From NCBI GenBank assembly GCA_031549925.1, contig JAVBPA010000036.1:1-13175 (forward strand): a stretch of 13,175 bases of DNA. Direction: 5' to 3'. The stretch is from JAVBPA01 sp031549925 (lineage in GTDB: Bacteria > Bacillota > Clostridia > Oscillospirales > CAG-272). Shown here in pieces: positions 1-5,705 of the stretch (its first letter is position 1; each line of letters begins with the position of its first letter). The translations under genes and the position numbers were made by a program. The notes under the pieces were generated by a model. That model saw only the letters and a list, made by a program, of their open reading frames with translations, did not search any database and was not told the origin of the DNA.

Positions 1-366
1 ACGATTCAAAGAGCGTTAGTTTTAGAAACGGTAAAAGAATTGCGCTGTCATGCCACTGCTGACGATATATATGATACAATTTATAAAAAACATCCCGGCA
101 TCAGCAGAGGTACTATATACCGGAATTTAAAAATGCTGTCCGAATCAGGTGAAATCCGCAGAGTGGAGATACCCGGCGGAGCTGACCGTTACGACCATAT
201 ATGCCACGCTCATTATCATGCGAAATGCACCATATGCGGCGAAATTTTTGATTTGGATATGGATTTTATTTCAGAGCTTGAGAAGAGCATTAAAAACAGT
301 TACGGATTTAAAATTACAGGGCATGATATTATTTTCAGGGGAATTTGCCCGGACTGTAATAAATAA
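1..366 (+). CDS. Fur/PerR-family metal-dependent transcriptional repressor (5' truncated by the window edge)
   Basis: The frame is open from base 1, so the gene begins outside the window; probably only a short N-terminal stretch is missing. What remains (about 121 residues, starting TIQRALVLETVKEL) has the winged-helix DNA-binding part with the family signature GTIYRNLKML. This is followed by the dimerisation part with a His-rich segment (YDHICHAHYHAKC) and two CxxC pairs: CTIC mid-protein and CPDC at the very C-terminus. The paired CxxC motifs are the structural zinc site of Fur/PerR proteins, and the His/Asp-rich segment is where the regulatory metal binds. The family represses peroxide-stress, iron or zinc genes. 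The sequence does not decide which; PerR-like is my guess. The next gene starts 75 bases downstream on the same strand, so co-transcription is possible but the two functions are not obviously linked. Confidence 0.9.
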   Translation, partial: TIQRALVLETVKELRCHATADDIYDTIYKKHPGISRGTIYRNLKMLSESGEIRRVEIPGGADRYDHICHAHYHAKCTICGEIFDLDMDFISELEKSIKNSYGFKITGHDIIFRGICPDCNK

Positions 367-390
367 TCAAATATATAATTAAAGATGTGC

Positions 391-440
391 TTATACGGGA
401 GCGCGAAAACCACCCGTAAATATATTATAAGGAGAAAATT
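391..440 (+). promoter_or_regulatory. Hairpin leader just upstream of the QueD-like gene, ending in its ribosome site
   Basis: A 6-bp stem, TACGGG (394-399) with CCCGTA (413-418), encloses a 13-base loop. It is followed by an A/T-rich single-stranded tail that runs into the ribosome site AAGGAG (429-434). The layout (one small stem, A-rich tail, Shine-Dalgarno at the tail end) recalls class I preQ1 riboswitches, which often sit before queuosine genes. The conserved tail C that pairs with the loop and contacts the ligand is not seen (the tail reads ATTATAAGG). I therefore call only a hairpin, with riboswitch identity as a weak hypothesis. Confidence 0.3.
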
Positions 441-441
441 T

Positions 442-1005
442 ATGAGAAGTTTTACAACGCTTGATTTACAATATGCCCACAGATTTTATGGCTTCAGGGG
501 CGAAGCGCAGTATTTGCACGGGCATACAGGAATACTGACGCTTGAAGTCGAGGAAAATATAAACGAGGGCGTGAATATGGTGTTCCCCTGCAATGAAATA
601 AAAAAAACAGCCTGGGAAGTATTGCAGAATTTTGACCACGCGCTTATCTTGAGAGAAGATGATCCGCTGCTACCCGCTATACTTAATGTGTATGAAGAAC
701 AGGGAATCAAAAACGGAGCTCCGACAAATAAACAGAAAGGTCCCGCTTTTAAAACAGAACTTGCCACCGCTTATCCCGAATGCCGTTTAGTAGTCACAAA
801 AGAAACAATGACCGTTGAAGGTATGATAAAAATTGTTTACGATTTATTAAAAGATAAGCTTAACATCGTAAAAATTACGTTTACCAGCGGAGTGAACGGC
901 GCAGTGCAGGAATATGAAGCTCAAAAAGAAACAGACCGCTGTCCGTTATGCGGTATTGTATTAAAAGAAAACGGAATATGCCCCAAATGCGGATATAAAA
1001 AATAA
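442..1005 (+). CDS. QueD/6-pyruvoyl-tetrahydropterin synthase-fold protein with C-terminal zinc ribbon
   Basis: This protein of 187 residues starts at the ATG at 442, which has AAGGAG eight bases upstream; the frame is open further upstream but those starts lack a ribosome site. The zinc-binding histidines of the QueD/PTPS family are present: H13 (YAHRF) plus H26 and H28 (LHGHTG). So is the Asp-His pair D65-H66 (NFDHALIL). The family makes 6-carboxy- or 6-pyruvoyl-tetrahydropterin from dihydroneopterin triphosphate; QueD feeds queuosine and 7-deazaguanine synthesis. Two differences stand out. The cysteine normally four residues before HGH is alanine (A22, with E21 beside it), and the pterin-anchoring Glu of the C-terminal strand is not evident (TFTSG). 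Residues 167-183 add a CPLC...CPKC zinc ribbon not found in ordinary QueD. Its chemistry may therefore differ; the fold assignment is firmer than the function. It lies directly after the Fur-family gene. Confidence 0.78.
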   Translation: MRSFTTLDLQYAHRFYGFRGEAQYLHGHTGILTLEVEENINEGVNMVFPCNEIKKTAWEVLQNFDHALILREDDPLLPAILNVYEEQGIKNGAPTNKQKGPAFKTELATAYPECRLVVTKETMTVEGMIKIVYDLLKDKLNIVKITFTSGVNGAVQEYEAQKETDRCPLCGIVLKENGICPKCGYKK

Positions 1006-1013
1006 GTTTTAGT

Positions 1014-1069
1014 AAAGTTTTGCGGAGCTTTTTTCAAAAGCGACCGTATCCCCGCATCCCGCATCCCTT
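1014..1069 (+). repeat. Dispersed hairpin element, copy A, with GCATCCC heptad tail
   Basis: A core with AAAGTTTTGCGG, then AGCTTTTTTCAAAAGCGACCG, is followed by a tail in which GCATCCC is repeated. Related copies lie at 5077-5140, 5161-5217, 12192-12269 and 12888-12960. It sits between the QueD-like stop codon and the terminator hairpin, and carries no credible reading frame. Confidence 0.7.
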
Positions 1070-1083
1070 AGCCATAAATATAA

Positions 1084-1126
1084 ATCACGCCGATCGGCAC
1101 TAAGACCGAAACGGCGTGATGTTTTT
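1084..1126 (+). terminator. Rho-independent terminator between two convergent genes
   Basis: Nine perfect base pairs, ATCACGCCG (1084-1092) with CGGCGTGAT (1112-1120), with a further TCGG/CCGA pairing inside, are followed by TTTTT at 1122-1126. It ends the Fur/QueD-like transcript. It may also serve the convergent GLUG gene, since its minus-strand exit side is T-rich, though without a clean T run. Confidence 0.85.
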
Positions 1127-1160
1127 ATATTAGGGTTTTATTATCAAATAAGATAACTGC

Positions 1161-3764
1161 CTATATCAATAATTCAGGTACGCTGTCTGATGAATTCCAT
1201 GTCCAAACTGTACCCCAGAATGCGCTGAATACTCCGGGAGTTGTATCCCACCAGCTTTGTGTTGCGAATTGAACTTCATTTATATTCTTTCCGTGCTGGT
1301 TAGTAAGTGTTCCGGTTACGTTTTTGTCTTCTATTCTTTGACTTGCGTAAATAACAGTTCCGCCGAAATTTCCTCCTGTGAGGCGTGCGTTCTTTCTTCC
1401 GTAGTTGTTATTAAGAGTGGGAGAAGTTGCGCTTTCTAATCCGATTACGCGTCCTACATACTGACTGGAAACTATCGGACCGTCAAACGCTACGCAGTTT
1501 TCAATTGTTCCCTCAGCGTATCCGATTATACCGCCGGCTGTGACAGCAGTAACTCCTGTTGCCGTTATTCCGCCGTTATTATAACTCTGAGAATAACTGT
1601 ATGATACGGTACTTGTACTATTTTGCATATAGCCGACAATACCTGCAGCGTGTACGTTTATATTTCCTTCGGCTTCAACGCTGCCTCTGGAATATGTGTT
1701 AGTTACATCACCATCGTTCAGATTTCCTATTACTCCTCCGGCAAATACAAAATCATTTTTGCCGTAAGCTGATATATTACCCACCGAACTGCTGTTCTCT
1801 GTATCTCCACATGTCCAGCCTGCTATTCCTCCGGCATAAACATAAGAGTCTGTGCTGCTGGAAGCTTCGCTGGAAGCTTTTACATTACCTATTGAGGTGT
1901 TGTTCTTTAAATTGGAAAATGTATAGCCTACTATTCCTCCGGCATGAACAGCAGCTTCTTCGCTGGAAGCTTCTATATCACCTGTTGAAATGCTGTTTAT
2001 TATAGGCATAGATGAAATTGCAGCTATTCCTCCGGCTGATACATGTACGCCTGCTACATTATTCGTACTTATAGCCGTTACATCACCCGTTGAGATACAG
2101 TCTACAATTCCATTTGTGTAATAAATACCTGCCTTACCTGTTATTCCTCCGGCGTAAATTTCTTTTCCTGTTCCTAAAGCTGATATATCTCCGGTTGAAG
2201 TGCTTTCCGTAATTTCGTTTTCTGTGCTTCCTGCTATTCCTCCGGCGTTAACGATGTCATCTCCAACGGAGCTTACAGCGCCTTGTGAAACGCAATTATT
2301 AATTACGCATTCAGTTGATAGTGCATATCCTAATATTCCTCCTGCATAGACTGCATCGTTATCATCACCGTTAGCTGTTATATCACCTGACGAACTGCAG
2401 TTTTCGATACTGCATGCTGCACTTCCAGAGATACCTCCGGCAAAAACATAGTCTGCTCCGCCGTTAGCTGTTATATCACCGGTTGAACTGCTGTCAGTTA
2501 TTATAACATCTATAAATGAATATGCTACAAATGCTGAGATACCTCCGGCATAGATATTTCCTCCCGTTCCATCAGCTGTTACATCACCTATTGAAGTACA
2601 GTTATCGGTAATGGTATCGGTATCTTCAACGTCATGTGCTTTTATACCTCCGGCAAAAACATTGTTAAATCCCTTTGCGTTTTTGTTACCGGTGGACGAA
2701 GAATCCGTTATAGATCCGCCCGAAAGTCCTGCTAATCCTCCGGCGCATATGTGAGCAGTAGTATTGCTGCCTGTGTATTCGGCACTTACGTTACCGGTAT
2801 AGCCTACTAAGGAAATAATTCCTTCTTCCCCTAAATAACCGACTACTCCGCCTACATGGTTTCCTTCTTCATCTTTAGTTGAAGCAGCCGATGTTTTCAG
2901 GCTGACATTTCCCAATACGGTACATTCGGTTATGATTCCCGCAGATCTGCCCGCTATCAAGCCGAGGCTGATTTTTCTGTCTGTTACGATGCTTATGCCA
3001 TCGGTTTTGACTGTGAGATCATACACTTTGCCGCCGGGTCCTATGTAACCGAACAAACCTACGTCGCGAACTCCGTCCGAGCCCGCTTTGATGTCTCTCA
3101 TCGAATCGAAGCTCTTTATTATAATGTTGTGTCCGTTTCCGTCAAAGTTTCCCGTGAACGCTTTCGACGGCTTGTCTGAGTCGTAGATACCAATCGGTTC
3201 CCAGTCTCTGAGCGTGATGCTGTCCATCAGCTTGTAGTACTTGTCCGGATGTTCGCGGACATATTCCATCTGTTCTGCGTCATAGATGAGGTACGGGTCG
3301 TATTTCTTCGAACCGTCGTCTACTATTCTGACATACAGCGTTACCGCCGGTGTGCGTATCTCGTACGGGAAGTCTACCGGCTTCGTTGCGTATTTGTCCA
3401 GATACCATCCGTCTATTGTAAACCCTTTGTTTACCGTTACAACGTTTTTGAGATCGGAAAGCTTTACATACTCGTATATCTGTTTTACGGGTACTTTATC
3501 TTCGTTTATCGTTCCGAGTCCCTCCGAATATACCGCCAGCGCTACAGTCAGCGTGTCGGCAAGTCCGGGCATATTAAGTCCGTCCGGTCCGTGCGGTGTT
3601 CCGGGTGCGGGAGTTTGCGCTCCTCCCCAGTTCCACAGCCATGGCATTGACAAAAGGTCGCCCGGGGTATATTCCGGTATTCCGTAAGCCGCGGAAACCG
3701 GCAATACAGCCATTGTCAGCAGCATGATTGCTGTTATTACTATTGCAGTCAGTCTTCTTTTCAT
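1161..3764 (-). CDS. Secreted GLUG-repeat protein with an InlB-like (Flg_new) segment
   Basis: This 867-residue protein has a clear Sec signal peptide: KRR, a hydrophobic core, then VSA before a likely cut after residue 25. The start has GGAGGA just upstream. Residues about 70-148 (GFTIDGWYLDKYATKPV...LYVRI) resemble the Listeria-Bacteroides repeat. Residues about 155-250 (PYLIYDAEQMEYV...WEPIG...FTGNFDGNGH) form the usual N-terminal cap of GLUG proteins. From about 260 to 780 there are roughly a dozen units of pattern AGGI-G....I..C.STGDI.A, matching the GLUG motif and predicting a long beta-helical rod. A W-rich C-terminus (SWWDTTPGVFSAFWGTVWTW) closes the protein as in relatives. No LPXTG, SLH, dockerin or C-terminal membrane anchor is seen, so how it is retained on the cell is unknown. 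A surface or adhesive role is inferred from the architecture only. Confidence 0.85.
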   Translation of the reverse strand: MKRRLTAIVITAIMLLTMAVLPVSAAYGIPEYTPGDLLSMPWLWNWGGAQTPAPGTPHGPDGLNMPGLADTLTVALAVYSEGLGTINEDKVPVKQIYEYVKLSDLKNVVTVNKGFTIDGWYLDKYATKPVDFPYEIRTPAVTLYVRIVDDGSKKYDPYLIYDAEQMEYVREHPDKYYKLMDSITLRDWEPIGIYDSDKPSKAFTGNFDGNGHNIIIKSFDSMRDIKAGSDGVRDVGLFGYIGPGGKVYDLTVKTDGISIVTDRKISLGLIAGRSAGIITECTVLGNVSLKTSAASTKDEEGNHVGGVVGYLGEEGIISLVGYTGNVSAEYTGSNTTAHICAGGLAGLSGGSITDSSSTGNKNAKGFNNVFAGGIKAHDVEDTDTITDNCTSIGDVTADGTGGNIYAGGISAFVAYSFIDVIITDSSSTGDITANGGADYVFAGGISGSAACSIENCSSSGDITANGDDNDAVYAGGILGYALSTECVINNCVSQGAVSSVGDDIVNAGGIAGSTENEITESTSTGDISALGTGKEIYAGGITGKAGIYYTNGIVDCISTGDVTAISTNNVAGVHVSAGGIAAISSMPIINSISTGDIEASSEEAAVHAGGIVGYTFSNLKNNTSIGNVKASSEASSSTDSYVYAGGIAGWTCGDTENSSSVGNISAYGKNDFVFAGGVIGNLNDGDVTNTYSRGSVEAEGNINVHAAGIVGYMQNSTSTVSYSYSQSYNNGGITATGVTAVTAGGIIGYAEGTIENCVAFDGPIVSSQYVGRVIGLESATSPTLNNNYGRKNARLTGGNFGGTVIYASQRIEDKNVTGTLTNQHGKNINEVQFATQSWWDTTPGVFSAFWGTVWTWNSSDSVPELLI
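1500..2930 (-). repeat. In-gene tandem repeats encoding the GLUG units
   Basis: The motif TATTCCTCCGGC, or its variant ATACCTCCGGC, recurs about every 80-120 bases on the + strand; it is the reverse complement of the AGGI codons. It is paired with recurring ATATCACC(G/T)GTTGA blocks (STGDI). The units have diverged at the DNA level, so this is an old internal amplification with one reading frame throughout. Confidence 0.75.
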
Positions 3765-3808
3765 GTCTTCCTCCGTTTTTGGATATTATTAGTGTCTTCT
3801 CTGCATAG

Positions 3809-3839
3809 ACATATTACCATATGTTTGGCAATTTTACAA
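3809..3839 (-). promoter_or_regulatory. Probable promoter of the GLUG gene, with an inverted repeat over the -10 box
   Basis: On the minus strand, TTGTAA (3834-3839) and TAATAT (3811-3816) are 17 bases apart, 47-75 bases upstream of the start codon. An inverted repeat with 6-base arms, ACATAT-TACC-ATATGT (3809-3824), overlaps the -10 box and could be an operator. The rest of the gap, 3840-4042, is AT-rich with no gene or clear terminator that I can see. Confidence 0.45.
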
Positions 3840-4042
3840 TATGTTTTGTGAATTTTATTTTAAATTATAATAAAAAATATTATTAATCTAAGGAAAATAT
3901 CCGGGTTACTATGAATTTTTTGCCGGTTTGAATTTTAATGATGAAAATACTATGAAAAAATTCGGGTTTTTATTTATTCCGGGGGATTTTATTAAATTTA
4001 TTGCGGTTAAATGTTAAAGTAAATATTACCGTGTGTTCATAT

Positions 4043-4990
4043 TTATTTTATCAATTTTACAGGCGCATAGAGAATCATTTGGTGATAACCGAGACCAGCT
4101 TTGATTTCATCGTCCGCGTAAATCATATTTCCCATAAGCTCACGTTCGGTATCAAGCGCAAAATTTGTACTCTCGAGCCATTTTTCCGTTTTGCTTCTCA
4201 CTTTATCGTGGCTTTCACCGTCACCGTCGACACTGACTGCCGCCGCGTATAATCCGCCGGGGAATTCGATGATTTTATACGGATAGGTATCTGATTCCGA
4301 AACTTCATCTCTCACCGCCCAGATCCACTCGGCTTTTCCGTCTTTTCCGCACAAAAAATCGGGGCTGTCAAACATAACAGGCTTAAACAAATGTTTACAG
4401 GATTCCACAAAAGAACCGAATCCTCCGCCGAAAAGCTCTTCGAATGTCAAACGCCCGGATGTTACAGCCTTGAACTTGGGAATTCTGACAATCATTATAT
4501 CAGGTACTTTTTTATCCAGTTTTTCAGTTATTTCAAAAAATCGGTTTATTTTCGACGGATTGCCGTTATAGTCCGCGTTTACAATTTGCGTTTTGATATC
4601 CTTTGCTTTTTCATACAGCAGTTTTACATCATCTTGCTGATCGAAATCGGTTTTTTCGATTTGAGTTATAAATTCCAAAATAATTTCTTTCAGTTCGTGG
4701 AGGAGTGAAATCTCTTCGTCTATATCATAAATTTTTTTGCCCAGCACATCTAAAACAATTTCCGAACCCGAGGCATTAAAAATTTTTCCTATATCTTTAA
4801 TACTGATATTTAATTTACGCAGAATCAATATTTGCTCAAGCTTTATAACCGCTTCACCGTCATACATTCTGTAAGCGTAGTCTTCGCTGCGGACGCTGTT
4901 TATCAAGCCCATGTCCTCATAATAACGCAGCGTACGGGCGGATATATTGTATTTATTTGAAATATCCTTGATTTTAATCAGTTCGTTCAT
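4043..4990 (-). CDS. MerR-family transcriptional regulator with GyrI-like effector-binding domain
   Basis: This 315-residue protein begins with a MerR winged helix (residues about 4-72: IKIKDISNKYNISARTLRYYEDMGLI, then YRMYDGEAVIKLEQILILRKL). A dimerisation helix follows at about 85-125, and then a C-terminal domain of about 160 residues (PDIMIVRIPKFKAVTSGRLTFEEL...YPYKIIEFPGGLYAAAVS) of the GyrI/BmrR effector-binding type. Such proteins bind small, often cationic or amphipathic ligands and switch on promoters by untwisting a long spacer. AGAGGA precedes the ATG. The gene's own promoter (5021-5051) has exactly that long-spacer form, so autoregulation is likely. No efflux pump or enzyme gene adjoins it in the window. 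The downstream neighbour on the same strand is the GLUG gene, 278 bases away with its own candidate promoter. Confidence 0.88.
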   Translation of the reverse strand: MNELIKIKDISNKYNISARTLRYYEDMGLINSVRSEDYAYRMYDGEAVIKLEQILILRKLNISIKDIGKIFNASGSEIVLDVLGKKIYDIDEEISLLHELKEIILEFITQIEKTDFDQQDDVKLLYEKAKDIKTQIVNADYNGNPSKINRFFEITEKLDKKVPDIMIVRIPKFKAVTSGRLTFEELFGGGFGSFVESCKHLFKPVMFDSPDFLCGKDGKAEWIWAVRDEVSESDTYPYKIIEFPGGLYAAAVSVDGDGESHDKVRSKTEKWLESTNFALDTERELMGNMIYADDEIKAGLGYHQMILYAPVKLIK

Positions 4991-5020
4991 TTGAAAATCC
5001 TCTCTTTTTAGGTTAAGTTA

Positions 5021-5051
5021 AGTATAAACTATTCCCCAACGGCAGAGTCAA
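5021..5051 (-). promoter_or_regulatory. MerR-type promoter (19-bp spacer) with dyad operator before the MerR gene
   Basis: Read on the minus strand, TTGACT (5046-5051) and TATACT (5021-5026) are separated by 19 bases, two more than usual, as in promoters controlled by MerR-family activators. The spacer carries an imperfect dyad, GACTCTGCC-GTTGG-GGAATAGTT, matching at 6 of 9 positions per arm. It runs from the -35 box to the edge of the -10 box. Confidence 0.75.
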
Positions 5052-5076
5052 GGGTTTTATTTGATAAAACTAAAGA

Positions 5077-5140
5077 CCACGGTTACGCGTTCGCTTTTGA
5101 GAAAAGCAAATTCAACAAATTGAATAGCCGCAAAACTTTA
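5077..5140 (-). repeat. Dispersed hairpin element, copy B, reverse orientation and interrupted
   Basis: Its reverse complement begins TAAAGTTTTGCGG, identical over 13 bases to copy A, and ends CAAAAGCGAACGCGTAACC. About 20 bases lie between the two halves, containing their own small inverted repeat ATTCAA-CAAA-TTGAAT (5110-5125). It looks like an element that gained an insert. Confidence 0.55.
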
Positions 5141-5160
5141 AATAATTTATATATTAAAAC

Positions 5161-5217
5161 AAACGTTTTTTGCGGAGCTTTTTTTCGCAAAAAAGCGACC
5201 GTAATTCCTTCCCTCGC
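5161..5217 (+). repeat. Dispersed hairpin element, copy C
   Basis: It contains GTTTTTTGCGGAGC, a run of T, CGCAAAAAAGCGACCGTA, then a CCCTCGC tail. It has the same core as copy A and lies back to back with copy B, between the MerR promoter and the tRNA terminator. A 9-base arm pairs T-rich with A-rich sequence in the middle. Confidence 0.65.
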
Positions 5218-5240
5218 AGATTTTTGCAAATAAAATAATT

Positions 5241-5283
5241 AAAAAGCCACGAAACCGCCTGTTAAGCTGAATTTCATGGCTTT
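5241..5283 (-). terminator. Rho-independent terminator of the tRNA-Leu gene
   Basis: Read on the minus strand, AAAGCCATGAAA (5272-5283) pairs with TTTCGTGGCTTT (5243-5254) over 12 positions with one G-T pair. The hairpin is followed by further T residues, 8 bases past the tRNA CCA end. Confidence 0.88.
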
Positions 5284-5291
5284 AATTGTTA

Positions 5292-5375
5292 TGGTGCGGA
5301 AAACGGGACTTGAACCCGTACGGTGTAACCACACGCCCCTCAAACGTGCGCGTCTGCCAGTTCCGCCACTTCCGC
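5292..5375 (-). tRNA. tRNA-Leu (anticodon GAG)
   Basis: The reverse strand gives an 84-base class II tRNA with GCGGAAG at the 5' end. The D-arm contains GGCGGAACTGGCAGACGC. The anticodon stem is CACGT/GCGTG with loop TTGAGGG, so the anticodon is GAG (bases 5339-5341), reading CUC and CUU. A long variable arm follows, then the T-arm ACGGG-TTCAAGT-CCCGT. The acceptor 3' strand ends in an encoded CCA. It is flanked by its own promoter and terminator, so it is a single-gene unit. Confidence 0.95.
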
Positions 5376-5393
5376 ATATCATTGACGCACGAT

Positions 5394-5422
5394 ATTATAA
5401 CATGCTGCCTTCTTTTTGTCAA
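5394..5422 (-). promoter_or_regulatory. Consensus sigma-A promoter of the tRNA-Leu gene
   Basis: On the minus strand, TTGACA (5417-5422) and TATAAT (5394-5399) are exactly 17 bases apart, both perfect matches to the vegetative consensus. The tRNA 5' end is 18 bases beyond the -10 box, as expected for a short precursor leader. Confidence 0.9.
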
Positions 5423-5508
5423 TAGTATTTTTTATTAATTTTTTGCTTTCCGAATCCTCACGGGCTTTCCCGCATATTTGGATTTATTAATTATTAGTTA
5501 AAACATAG

Positions 5509-5537
5509 TTGACAATTCGCCGGGGATGTTGTATAAT
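5509..5537 (+). promoter_or_regulatory. Perfect sigma-A promoter with a leader of about 160 bases before the lipoprotein gene
   Basis: TTGACA (5509-5514) and TATAAT (5532-5537) are 17 bases apart. Transcription should start near 5544, leaving about 160 bases before the ATG at 5706. In that AT-rich leader I see no reading frame and no riboswitch or RNA family that I recognise. The T run near 5656-5661 has no good stem before it. Confidence 0.85.
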
Positions 5538-5705
5538 GTGCGAAAGCGGTAGATTTTGTATATTATATTATTTTAGATCCATAACATATATAAAATATTA
5601 AAAAACGGACTTTGTGAGAAGCCTGGTTACATTTTATGGGATTTTCCGAACTTTAGATTTTTTACCGACTTTTAATTAATCAAAAAATAAATTGTAGAGT
5701 GCATC

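Noticed and set aside
385..441. Longer start for the QueD-like protein at 385
   Set aside because: No ribosome site lies before 385; the ATG at 442 has AAGGAG and gives the normal family N-terminus.
1500..2760. Regularly spaced short repeats that could be read as a CRISPR array
   Set aside because: The repeats are imperfect, the spacing varies in multiples of three, and they encode GLUG units in one continuous frame with a signal peptide.
3249..3687. Two overlapping plus-strand frames opposite the start of the GLUG gene
   Set aside because: They are opposite a convincing signal peptide and domain, with no ribosome site or recognisable protein.
5545..5705. 6S RNA or another known structured RNA in the lipoprotein leader
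   Set aside because: I could not fold a long stem with a central bulge or recognise any conserved core; it is kept only as an unexplained leader.
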